Positions 44,008-55,282 of a stretch of DNA of 64,000 bases are shown here, piece after piece. The notes under the pieces were generated by a model that saw only the letters and a program-made list of their open reading frames with translations, did not search any database and had not been told where the DNA came from. The position numbers and the translations under genes are program-made. The DNA is from Puccinia triticina. Lineage: Eukaryota; Basidiomycota; Pucciniomycetes; Pucciniales; Pucciniaceae. Every line of letters begins with the position of its first letter. Position 1 is the first letter of the stretch. Where the stretch lies: the NCBI RefSeq assembly GCF_026914185.1, contig NC_070570.1:4588001-4652000 (forward strand), written 5' to 3'.

Positions 44008-46667
44008 ATGAACTTGAACGCGATCCGAAGTTGAGTGTCTCCCCTCTCTCCCAGTGACCGCCGGCCCGCGCTGAGCCTCCGCCCCGGACAGAGCTCGTCA
44101 GCGGGAACAAGACCCGGCTGAAGGACGCCCAGGTCGGCGTCGAGCTCGACCTGTGCTACCTCACCCCCCAGATCATCCTGTACGTCGCTCGCTGCCCGCT
44201 TCCCCGCCGCCCCCGCCCCTGACTCGCCCGTCTCGCAGGATGGGCTTCCCGGCCAGCGGGATCGAGACCCTCTACAGGAACTCCCGGTACGCGTCTCCTC
44301 CGTTCCAGCGGCCGCGCACACCGGCTGACGAGAGACCCACAGCAAGCAGGTCAAGCGCTGGCTCGAGGCCCGCCACGCGCTCGCCTACCGCATCTACAAC
44401 TTCTGTCCGCTCACCGAGAACGGCTACGACAGCGCAGTTAAGCCCCTCCCCGCTCCCCTCCAGTCGCCAGAGCGCTGAACCCGCGAATCGCCCGCGCGCG
44501 CTCGCCAGTACTTCCACCACCAGGTCCACCGCTTCCCGTTCCCCGACCACCATCCGCCTCCGCTCTCGATGATCCCCCTCTTCGTCAGTCGCCCCGCCAT
44601 CCAGGCCCATCCCCCGCCCAAACCTCTGACACCCATCCTTGCCCACGTATTCGCCAACAGGTCGCAGACATGGCGGCGTTCCTGGCCGGGTCGAGCGCGA
44701 ACGTGGCCGTCATCCACTGCAAAGGTACCCTCCCTCTCTTCCTTGCTCCCCTGGTCACGCGGAGAAAGCTGATGGACGGTGCAGCGGGCAAGGGCCGTTC
44801 GGGGACGATGTCGATCTCGTATCTCATGACGCTGGACGCCGTGCCCGAGGACGCTGCGCCGGCCCGGCCCGGCCCCGCGCCCGCCGAGGCCCCGAAGCCG
44901 CGCCCGCCCGAGCTCGTCGCTCCGGCGTATCCGCCGCCGAAAGCCGCCCCGTCGGCCACTGCGCCCTATGCAGGCGTGATCGTGGCCAATCGAGCGACGA
45001 TCGCAGACGCGCTGGTGCGTGCCTTTCCTCCCACATACATACATACTAGGGATCATGGCGTCCTCGTTGACTGCCGCTCCACACTCTCAGATCGATCTCC
45101 CGGCTGAAGGCCATGACGCGGATGGGCGGTTGCAGCTTGGCGATGCGGAGGGCCGGGGTGGTATAGCGACGCCGGACGCGGGCGACGCGGATAAGACGCC
45201 GACGGTGTAAGCACTCCTGCGCCCGTCCCGGGGAGAAGCCGCACGGACCTGACGGATTTCTGTGTGTGTTAGGCCGGCGGAGGGCCCGACGTTTGGCCCC
45301 GCGCCGGCGACGAACGGGGCGCGAATGCGCGCGCGGATCGGGGCCCTACTGCGGTACCACACGGCGCGGCGGATGGCGGACCCGAGCGCGAGCCGGGACG
45401 GCGTGAGCATTCCGTCCCAGCGCCGCTGGCTCGAGTACTGGGGCGCGGTGCTCGCCGGGAACGACGCCCGGCGGTTCCTTGACCAGCCGGCGCCGAAGCA
45501 TGTCGTGATCAAGTGGATCAAGATCCGGCTCACCCCGTCCGAACATTACCTCAATCTGGTCTCCTTCAACACCAAGATCGCTGTCCAGGTACGAGACACC
45601 CACGCGATTATGTGTTGTCGGCGACGCGGGCTGACCCTCACGCGTGTTTCCTGCCAGCTGGCGCACTACAAGAGCTCGTACATCGACCGCATCGAGCGTG
45701 CCGAGCAGGCCCTGCACCGGACGAACGGGTTCCCGAGGGCCCAGTTCCTGGCCCCTTCGAGCGGCAGCAGTCCTGCAGCCCATCCGGGCCCGGCCGATGC
45801 TGCGCAGAGCCCGGGCGCACACGCGCCGGACTCCGAGTGGCAGGACGGGTCGGCCCTGGTCGTCAAGTTCGCCTCCTTCGGCCAGCGCCCCGCCCCCCCG
45901 TCGTCCGCGTCTTCGGCCGACGCTTCAGTGGTGCGTCTGTCCATACTGGGAGTGTGGTGCGCGTTCTGACGGGATGTGTCCAGTTCGACGGGTCGTCGTC
46001 GGTCGGGACGCACTCGAGCACGACCAGCGGCCGGCCGGGCAGTGTGTCTACGGATATGGGGCCCGGCGAGGCAGTCTGGCCAGCCCGTCGGGCGGCGGAT
46101 GACGAAGAAGACGGGAGCTCGCGCCTGCTGACGCCCGTGCGACTGTACCCGAGCCCCGAGTCGGCGACGAGTGCGAGGGGGCTGGCGAGGAAGGCGAAGG
46201 GCCGGGCGGCGATCGACGCGCTGGGCGGGGTCCGGCTGGACGCGACGCGGGAGGTCCAATGCAAGTTCGTGGTCGGGTCGACGGGCTCGAAGCACGCGTC
46301 CCTGATGACCGACGTCGTCTCGCTGGGCTATCTCTGTCCGCCGTCTCCTCCTCATCCCTGCCTCGGCTGCTGCTGACCGGGCATCCAGGGCTTGCGGGCG
46401 TTTTTTGTAGGGTTCATCCCCGCGTTCCACGCCAACGACCCCGCGTCGCCCGCCCATCCCAGACAGCCCTCGGCCTCCTCCTCCGCCGCATCCGCCGCCG
46501 TCCCCGACGCCTCGTCGAGCTCAACAAGCTCCTTCGACCCTCACCACCACCACCATCATCATCATCATCAGGGAGAACACATCACGACCTTCGACAACCA
46601 TCAGATCGACTTCTGCCATCTCAATCTCCTCTCCAATGTCCAGATCTGCTGGCACTTCTCCCCCTGA
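44008..46667 (+). CDS. PTEN-like phosphatidylinositol 3-phosphatase
   Basis: Twelve exons (44008-44029, 44092-44179, 44239-44286, 44343-44436, 44509-44583, 44661-44724, 44785-45014, 45091-45206, 45273-45588, 45658-45930, 45984-46316, 46389-46667) give 645 residues. The N-terminus MNLNAIRKLVSGNKTR fits the PTEN start. Then come ELDLCYLTPQII, MGFPASGIETLYRN, FPFPDHHPPPL (WPD-like loop, Asp near residue 97) and the P-loop HCKAGKGRSG (Cys near 129), split by an intron after HCK. GVSIPSQRRWLEYW precedes the C2 domain (IKWIKIRLTPSEHYLNLVSF, LVVKFASFGQRP). Inserts between the phosphatase and C2 parts are Ala/Pro-rich. The tail has nine consecutive His. Family knowledge: it removes the 3-phosphate of PIP3 and dampens PI3K signalling. 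Catalytic residues are intact. Confidence 0.93.
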
Positions 46668-47395
46668 TCTTGCCGCTCCTTCTCTCCCGCATTTCTTTGT
46701 TATAGCATCTTATTCCACTTTTTTTGGAAGCCCATTTGCGCTCTTTATCATGTAGTGTTGTAGCCGTAATTCCGGGTACTTCTGAAGATGCATCCCGCCA
46801 AATCGTGTTTTTATGGGCACGAAGAGAGTGTTCTTGAGATCAGAAAAGAGACGGGGAAGGCGATGGCCCTGGGCCGAGGTTGCCTGAATGGCTGGGACAC
46901 AGTTGGTGAGGAAATCATCGACGGGGAGGAGGTCCACTCCCAGGCCTGAGGAGCGGCTGGTTAAGTAGCTTTTTCCTGGTTTCGGCCACCGCTCGGCCAG
47001 CTATGTACGCCCCCAGTATAGTGCAGCAAATCGCACTACATTTTGGCATAGGTTAGTGCAGTTCCATCGGCGCTGCGCTGATGCTAGACGCACAGGCCGC
47101 AAAACGTGGCCACTTGTAGGGCACTGTACAAGCGCGCCCTTCAGATTCGCAGGCCGCCGGCAAGCGGGAAAACAGCGATGATATGTACATGGCGACGAGG
47201 CCACGGGGAGGGAACTGGGGTGGAAAATGCAAGGCGGATCTGTGGTGCTGCATGGCTGGAGAGAATCTGGGGCTGGTGGGACAATCGGCGGCGATGAAGC
47301 GGGATTGGACGGGGAGTCCGTTCATCGCCTGTAGCATTTTTCTGCGACATCCTTCTTAGTCAAGGGCGTGGCCTGTTCCGCGTCAAAAAACGGCA
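46668..47395. other. Intergenic region
   Basis: Between the convergent PTEN-like gene and the small secreted protein gene; no coding or repeat signal strong enough to call. Confidence 0.4.
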
Positions 47396-47852
47396 TCAGT
47401 GGTTGTGCTCACTCGGACCTTCATAGCAGCCGAAACGCACCTTGCCATGGGCTGTCGTGTATGGCTCGACCTGGAGGGTGCAGCAATACTTTGCCTGTGT
47501 GGCCTTGTCCTCGATAAGCAGGCTGTCGCAGGTGAAGCTTCTGCCCGCCGGTTTGGCCTCAAGGCTCAATGGCTAGACCAGGGGAAATCCCATCAGCTGC
47601 TGCTCCAGCTGCTGCTCTCCAGGCGAAAAAGTGCCGTGCCGAACACTCACCAAGCCACTCCTTGCCATCCCACTCAATGGGGAACGAAGGTGCACCCGAG
47701 CTTCCCCTCTCATCGGGTACAATGATCTTGGCCATACAGACGCCCTTGGCGTGTGGTTTGGAGGTATCGTTGCAGGGGAACATCGAGCCGTGGGTAGCTT
47801 GACTTTGGATGTAGAGCAGCGTGACAAGGGCCAATAAGCTGGAGAAGTGCAT
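47396..47852 (-). CDS. Small secreted cysteine-rich protein, candidate effector
   Basis: The first exon (47852 to about 47651) starts MHFSSLLALVTLLYIQSQATHG, a clear signal peptide, and continues with MFPCNDTSK and KGVCMAKIIV. A donor GTGAGTG ends it. After a 78-bp intron with a CTGAT branch site and TCTAG acceptor, an open block runs to a stop at 47396 with FTCDSLLIED, KYCCTLQVEP and FGCYEGPSEHNH. Together there are six cysteines in about 105 mature residues. The consensus junction puts the second block one base out of frame (379 nt in total), so either another splice site is used or there is a one-base lesion. Size, Cys content and signal peptide fit rust effector candidates; no function is assigned. 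Confidence 0.55.
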
Positions 47853-48905
47853 GGTTGACTTGGTCGGATGGATTGATGTTCTGGAAATGAAGAATGGGGG
47901 GAAGTGGACTGGGCGTTGCAGTCACTCATCATGATACCAGCCGTCTTACATGTCCAACTCGGACGGGTCCTTGGCGCATCCTCCAAATCCAATCAGGCAG
48001 CAGCCTCCATGACCCTGGGATGTAGCTACATGTGCCGATGGAGATGGCGAAACCCTATGTATTTGTACTTGGAATATGGAAGCCGTTCCAGAGGGGACAC
48101 CCTGGGACAGCCTGCCGACGAGCCAGTAGCCACCCTTATTTGTTGGAGCATTTGTTCTGTGAACCACCCATCCGACACCCCATTGCTCCGGGAGCAGGGT
48201 TGAGGAAAAATTCACTCGGCACTCCTCTCCGCGGCCTCTCATGCCGATGCAACAGATTGGCCCAAGAGTTTTGCCGAGATCAGTCCAACAGGAAGCAGGA
48301 GACTAGCAATCACTCCTCAGAAACCGCTCACCAATTGGTCTGTTCCAACACAACCGATGGGTCCCAAAGGCAGCAGGAGGCCGGCTATCTCCGTGAGATC
48401 AACGCCCCATCGCGTTGCAGTCCTTCAACACCATTCTTGGCTGCCATTTTGCCATCGGCTGAACGCTCGAAATAAACAGTTTCCATCGCCTTCAATAAAC
48501 GACAATGTGTGCGCAATCGGTGTCTTCTTCTTCAATGCTGGGACGTGTTTTCGAGCCTCCTCCAATCCCTGTTAACTCTATGCCGCTGGAACGCGAACTA
48601 AACAGTTTTTCAGAAATGTCTTGTGTTTCGAACCCTACTTGTGTTATCGACGTCACCAGTTTTTTCCAGATTAACCAATATGTACTTGGAGATTTCTCTC
48701 CCCTGATGTATGCTGTTCCCTTGTGCTCTCGCTGGCTTGGCCATTTTTTTCCCCAATCATCATTCCTCGTAGTCACTTGTTATCAGCTTATCGGATAACT
48801 TTCCCAACCCATTACCCGAGTCTCCTCCACTAATCCCAAACGTCGAAGGACTTACTAGTAGAATTTTCCGTTCATATACACAGTCAGGCCGTTAGCTCAG
48901 CAAGC
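47853..48905. other. Shared upstream region of two divergent secreted-protein genes
   Basis: The genes at 47852 (minus) and 48906 (plus) diverge from this 1-kb stretch. No distinct regulatory motif can be named. Frames inside are short. Confidence 0.4.
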
Positions 48906-51402
48906 ATGCAAGGGGGCATCTGTCTGCTTTCTGTTTTTTTAGCCATTAATGCTGCCAGTGCAAATGATGACTCTCATTTTATTGGAGAGCTTTGGGAATC
49001 ACCGCGTACTCAGCATTCAGGATCAGACTTCATCAATGATCCTCTTCAACCCAACCAGCGCAACGATTTCCTCAACCCGTGGAATGGCGACCTACTGTTT
49101 TCAACTTACCCTGGTAGCTATGGAGAGCTTCATGAGGCCTTTGGTTCCCAAGATTCCTCCCTTGCCCACATTCCCCAAGCCTCACTGAAGCCTGAGATAA
49201 CCCACTCCCAAAATTGCCACACATCTCCTCCGGTGACCAATGATCAGGCAACTCAGATGACCAACAGGGCATTCCATGCCCATGTCACAAATACCAATTC
49301 TCAAATCAACAACAATATGGAAGCCAACATTGCTTTGAACAAAGATGAAAAGTTGGACCCAATTAATCCTGGCACCCAGCTTTTTCAGCTCTGGGAGACT
49401 TCTGAACCAAATGATACTTTTGACTTTGACCACTTAGCTGCATGGCTCAACTTTAGGAAAGATGACACACCATCTTCATTAGAAAAAAATACAAGATGAG
49501 AATAGAACAGCCAGTTCCAAATACAAAGGTGCTTTATCTCCCAAGCACTCCCTAGATTCATCTGCAATCAATAATCCCATCATATCAAATGAAGCCGGCA
49601 GCTTTCTTGATCTGCGGGAAAATAATTTGTCATTTTCATCTCATTCAGGTGGCTGCGGAGGAGTTCAAGAGGTCATTGATTCTGGACAAAACCCTCTGGT
49701 TGAATATCACCAACCCCAATCAATGAATGCTGAAGATTCTCACAATAAAAATGATGACACACTTTTTAAAATGACAAATCAGGAAGCCCAGATGAACCCA
49801 AGATCTCTCAAAAGACATGAAACAAATAATGATCTTACATCCAATGAAATTTTGGAAGCTAAAAACCCTTTTAGCCAAGATGAGCTATGGGAAAACTGTG
49901 CCACACAGACTTTACACTCCTGGGAGAACTCTGCATTAACTCAGGAATTTGGGTTTAATCAATTGGAAGACTTGGTCAAATCCAAAACAGAGGCCAAAAA
50001 ATATCAATCAGAAAGAAACCAAGAAGCATACAAAAAATCTTTCATAAACAGTGAGGACTCACTATCTTCTTTGTTCAGTTACACACAAACTACATTAGAA
50101 AGTTGGCCCATATCACACAAGGAAAGTCATCAATCAAATAGTGTTTCAAACAATGAAGCACCAATAACATCATCCATTTTGCATGATTTGCCATCCAATT
50201 CAATGGAAACTGAGAATATTCTGCAGAAACAAAAATTAATAAAAAACAATGGATTCCAAAGGGGTACCAAAAGAAAGAATTCCGCATTGTTGAAAATTTC
50301 ATTTTCCAATTCACCCAATCAACCTGACAATAAATCATTTCAATTTCAGGGCCTTGAAAATCACAGAAGCTTAGAAGGCTCACATCCACATTCTGAATTC
50401 CAAATTGGAAATGGTCTTTCAGGTGCATCACAGGAAGGAGGAATTTCGGATTCCTCCCAAGATATCCAAGCCTTCTTACCAAGATCAGAAGACCAAGGTG
50501 AGGGTAATCAAGTTTCACACATAAGGGCAGATCAAACCAGCTTGAAATTCACAAAACATACAAATCAAAACCCAGATGACAAAAATTACAAAGTCCATGC
50601 CAATAATTTACCAATGTTAACATTGAAGGATTTCATGGAATGCAAAGGTATGCATGATATATACAAATCTCACATGAGATCTATGCTTGACCAGGTTCCA
50701 CAACTTGCGGAGGAAAACATTACATTAGGAAGATATCAGGTGAATATTGTATGTGAATATTTCAGGAGGAAGAATCCAAGTAATCTTATAGTAGCATCAC
50801 AAAGTACACTACTTAGAGATAAGATATATGCATTTCAAAAGTATCAAAATCTGTGGTATGAATACTGGAAGAAAAAAACAGATTTTGATTTCAAAACTTG
50901 CAGTCAAAGGATTAAATACCATAACCTTGCAGTAATCTTTCCAGTATTTTTATTTTATGTACAAATCTTTATTACAGTTTCTCCCCTGTCAAGAGGAGGC
51001 TCACAAGGAGAAGGTCAATTTGATTACAGCAAAGAACTGAAGGAGGCCAGTGAGATATTTGAGAGAATTCAAGAGCTTCTGATCAACCCTGATAGATTGC
51101 AAGGAGATGAGTTGAGCTGGAAAAAGAGGTTGGAAAGAATTGAATTATGTTTCCAAAATTTGAAAAAGTTCACAAATCAAATTCTTTGGCATATTTTGGC
51201 AATATGGCTGGAATCCAAGTACACAACACCTTGGGATAAGATACACATGAAAAGTAATGAAACTGTGACGCCCGTGGCAAGATCATTTGTCAATAATCTT
51301 TTCTACTATGGAATTGATGGCCTTACAGCTGATCTAGATAGAATGCTCAAAATGGCACAATCAAATGAACACTTTCAAAGTCAACTTATTCATCCAAGCT
51401 AG
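48906..51402 (+). CDS. Large secreted-type protein (about 830 residues), one frameshift, unknown function
   Basis: The first block (48906-49499) starts with a signal peptide MQGGICLLSVFLAINAASA. A run of seven A near 49484 shifts the frame by one; the frame that follows stays open to 51402 with the same codon style, so the two blocks are one gene with a single-base lesion, sequencing error or unusual site. The first two thirds are Asn/Ser/Gln-rich and contain three copies of a loose motif: GELWESPRTQ...DF, FQLWETSEPNDTFDFDHLAA and DELWENCATQ...FGFNQLEDL. The last 260 residues are denser, with LKDFMECKGMHDIYK, FQKYQNLWYEYWKKK, a hydrophobic stretch LAVIFPVFLFYVQIFITVS and ELSWKKRLERIELCF. I do not recognise the family; it resembles rust-lineage secreted proteins. 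Codon use is AT-rich, unlike the GC-rich PTEN and kinase genes nearby. Confidence 0.6.
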
Positions 51403-51872
51403 CTTAGATAAGTTATTGATAGAAAAAAAGAAACTGATTTTCAATGGAACATCATGTTCTTCACTCTGTAGTTTTAGGATGTTGAGTGAATTAACTAAAA
51501 ATGATGTAAATCTATCAGAAGAAAAAGGAAACTATTATATTTCCTTCAGATTTTCATATTAAAAGAATCTGCCTTAATCATTCCTCAACAGGATTGTGGT
51601 ATATAATTCAAAGCATATACCTTCTAAACATTTCTTACCCTTTCAAAAAATGGTATAATCAGTTTACCTCTGCCCTTTTCAGTTTTCTTCTTCTCTCCTT
51701 TTAGCTTTCTGGATTTTCTCATGTCTATATCAATTGATATAATTTTTTTCTTTTGTCCAATCCCCAATATTTAATGTTCTACTTGTCACACCTCTGCACT
51801 AATCAGGTTAAATTTTGGAAATCACCTCTTTGGTGGTGTCTATGGAATGTAAAATAGGCCAAGACAATTACA

Positions 51873-52495
51873 ACACAAAAAAAATCAGTTGATGACAAGT
51901 GACATCATGCCAGCTCAAGCTAGCTACCCACTATCTATTCAATATCTAACCACTATCTCCCCCAATCTGCCAACCATCTCCTCAGCTTCCAGATTCTACG
52001 CAGGGGGTTCTCAGTTACAACTGGGCCCAACTGATCCACATTTCTTCCCAGCTGATTCTCAGCTTTGGCCCCAAGCTTATGATCAGCTTTAGAGCTCAGC
52101 TCATACTCAGGTTTGGGGCCCAGCACACTCTCAGCTTTAGAATCCAGCCTTTGGCCCAGTCATGGACCAGCTGATTGTCAGCTTTGCCCCACTCTTCTCC
52201 CAGCTGATTCTCAGCTTTGTCCCAGTCAGGGCTCAGCTGATGCTCATCTTTGGCCCTGCCCTGGCTCAGCTGAAGATCATCTGGGCAATGGCAAAATCCA
52301 AGGATTAGCTGGGCCATGGCCAAAGCTGACTCACTGAGCATCAGCTGGTTGGGTAAAATTGACTGCTTTGCTGCAGTCATGTGATCCCAAAATGTGCTGT
52401 TGAGGCAGAACTGGAGCAAATTTGAAGCAGTGTTGGAGCTGAGCCCAAATCTGCATCATGTCACTTGCCAGTGACTCCTTTTGTTTCCTGGTGTT
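51873..52495. mobile_element. CAGCTG-rich inverted-repeat element, copy 2 (inverted)
   Basis: Left part (CAGTTGATGACAAGTGACAT, then CCACTATCTATTCAATATCT) is the reverse of the right part of copy 1 (519-1426). The right end reads TTTCCTGGTGT as expected. The CAGCTGA minisatellite core is shorter here. Confidence 0.6.
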
Positions 52496-54490
52496 ATGGG
52501 GTTCAAAGAGATTTACAGGCCTTTGACTGGAATGCAGAAATGATTTTCAGCCACACACATTGGCAAGCTTTTCTGCCATTTCAGAGCATCTCCACCGCAG
52601 GCCCTAAATTGGGGGACTAAACCAAATTTAGCTAGTAGCTACCCAAAGTCAATTTAGTCCCTCCACTGGAGGCCCTGAAGGAGGTCCTAAACTGGGAAAA
52701 ACCCATTCGGGCCCTATACCAGTCCCAAATCTAGAACAGTATAGCTCCCCACATAGTCCCTCTGGCTCACATATCACACAGCCAGAGGCTTGCAATACTC
52801 CACTCCTCACTGCACACAAACCCCAATATCCCCAACTTCAACATCCACATACACTCTTGATGTGTGTACCAACCAAGCTAATTTGTATCTACATACTCCG
52901 CTAAACAGAAGTCAAATTGTACTACCAATGGCTTCCACTGCCATTGAGAGGACTAATATGCATTGATAGCCAGTACCAAACAGACATCAATTAAGGTGTT
53001 CAAAGTTGAAATCATAAAATTTTAATTACATAAAATCATAAAATCATAAAACTTTCAAATGACAATTTTATGTGTACCATTTTAGAAATGTTGCTCTAAT
53101 TTGAGTGTTTGGGTGTACATATTTTTTTCAGCTTAGAATTTTATGATTTTATGAAAGTCAACTTTGAACACCCTAAACAAGTACCTCTTCATGTCCGGTA
53201 CCAGCCATCAATATGTACCTCTCAATGTCCGGTACTGGAAATCAATACATACCTCTCAATATCAATTATCCTTCTTCCTCTCCCAACCAATAAAGCTAGA
53301 TTGTTACAGGAGGAAGGGAGAGGGTTCCAGTCCTTACCCACTCTATGTATTGCTCTGAGAGGAGCTCTCTCCTCCTTAGCCTGGTTAGTCCTACAGAAAT
53401 AGCAAAAAAGCTTGCAGGTGGGCTAGGCTGAAAATCCAACAGACAGATTTTTCTGATGCAGCCCCGCGGCCTGTATTCTTCCAAATCTTTCCACTCAACC
53501 ATATCCCATATCCTCGGTCTGAGAGGAATCCTGCCCTTCCTCTCTGACTGATACAACGACATCATGAAAAAATCAATGTGAATGGGTGTCAGGTGACATT
53601 CAGTAAAATATGCTGAAATGCCAGTGGTACTCCAACATTACTCCCCTTGAATAACAATTGTCCCTTTATCATCATCAGGGGGCTCTACAACTTTTACATA
53701 AGTGTATGGTTGGAGTCAAGGCTGGAGTTAGCTTCACGTCACCTACCACCTACTCTCAGTTTTTCCATGGTGCTAGATTGGTCCGAGTAGAAGAGAGAGG
53801 GTTCTGAGTTTTCCTCATTTGTCCAATACAACATATTGGTTTGAGATCTCTCCTCTACTGACTGTACATTGATATTGGCCATCAATGGCTGGGGTGGTGA
53901 GATGTATGACAATTTCTGGTCAGTACTGGGATGACCCTACCAAAGATTTCAATTATGACGGCACTATTGACACTAACAAAGGAGTTTATAGATACAAAGG
54001 TGGTGTTTATAATACTAGTAGTGGCGATAGCATCTCTCGTGATAGGGACAGTACCGGCCATTGACAGGGGTCTCTCCTTCCAAGGATTGGTCATGGAGCA
54101 GGGGGAATTGGGGGCAGCCCCTTTCACGACCTGGAGGTACTATTTTGGCAACTCAGCGGTGTGGAAAAGTCTTTGGGCAGGGGACTAATACTGCACCACA
54201 GTTGCACAAGTTGGGGATTCAGTCCTGCGTGGTGGAGATGCTCTCAGACCTCCAACTACACTCCATCCCCAGTTTCAATGATGTGTAGCATAAGCAATTG
54301 AAGACAACCTGGCAGGTTGTTGGCATGCACCCTGAAAAAAAAACAGTTTTAGAGAAATCTGCAATCAAAAATCATCATGATTACCAGAACCTGATGGGTG
54401 TGGGTCAAGATGGGGGATCAAGTACACCCTATCATTAACCTAGCCTTGGTTTTTCAGCATAGCCAAGACACACAATCTACACATCCATTA
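52496..54490. other. Intergenic region with small repeats
   Basis: Holds a remnant of the AGAGCATCTCCACCG terminal motif (52583), a MITE (52994-53173), a two- to three-copy tandem repeat of about 37 bp (GTACCTCTCAATGTCCGGTA type, 53181-53265) and no supported gene. Confidence 0.45.
52994..53173. mobile_element. MITE, 180 bp, TA-flanked
   Basis: Starts AGGTGTTCAAAGTTGA and ends with the inverted TCAACTTTGAACACCC, with TA on both sides. The inside is very AT-rich (repeated CATAAAATC). Confidence 0.75.
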
Positions 54491-54685
54491 GGGGGGTTCA
54501 CCCTTGAATTGTACTGAACTTTGGAGCTCAATTGAAGGCCCTTATGAACAAAATTCCAAACTTTTGGGAAAATGCACAGCAGCAAGAAGTCCTGATCAAC
54601 CAGTCCACATCAACTGTTAGAACCAATGTTCATAAACACCTTAAAATGTGTCCCAAAGTTTTGTAAATTTCAATCATGACCCCCC
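54491..54685. mobile_element. MITE, 195 bp, TA-flanked, copy 2
   Basis: Same family as 35741-35939, opposite orientation: GGGGGGTTCA at the left, CATGACCCCCC at the right, flanked by TA. Confidence 0.85.
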
Positions 54686-55282
54686 TATTGCTCAACACAT
54701 CTGGTATGATTCCACTTCACATAAGGGCCCATTGTGGCAGACAAACTTGAATCCAACACAGCATCTATCAGAGATGCAACCAGACCTATGAATGAGTTAA
54801 GGAGCAAGCAAACTTCCCCGGTGACTTGAGTTCTCCTGCTTTATGGGCCACTACGAAGCAGTTCTTGCTGGAGTGTATGAACAGATACCAGTGCCTACAG
54901 CATCCCTCTGATCGATCCATCCCGTTATACCCTCGGACCAAAACACTAACCTGTAAGCAAAAGGACGACCAGAGCCACTCCCTGTGTCCGCCGACAAGAA
55001 GGATCAAGGCTGTCACACGGATTCCCAGACGGGGAGACCGGCGTCGTGGCAGCGCTCGGAGAGCGGCGCTCGCACGCCGCCGCGGACACCGGGCCTTACA
55101 GAGCCCACACGACCTACCACGTGCGGCCGAAGGGGCCCACAAAAGCGGATGAGCGTGTCGAAGCGACACACGCGCAGACGGGGAGGGAGGGGAGCACGTA
55201 CCTCTGCGGCGGTGAGGCCCACCGAGACCGCCGGGTGACACCTGCATGGATCGCGAAACGTGAGCCATCCGCGGAACGCATG
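54686..55282. other. Downstream region of the kinase gene
   Basis: No supported gene; probably 3' UTR near 55200 and intergenic sequence. Confidence 0.4.

Noticed and set aside
45513..46457. Long frames on both strands overlapping the PTEN-like gene
   Set aside because: GC-rich shadows; only the PTEN-like frame matches known motifs and consistent splicing.
48492..48798. Overlapping 94- and 97-residue frames on opposite strands
   Set aside because: Neither has a recognisable motif, splice support or clear start context.
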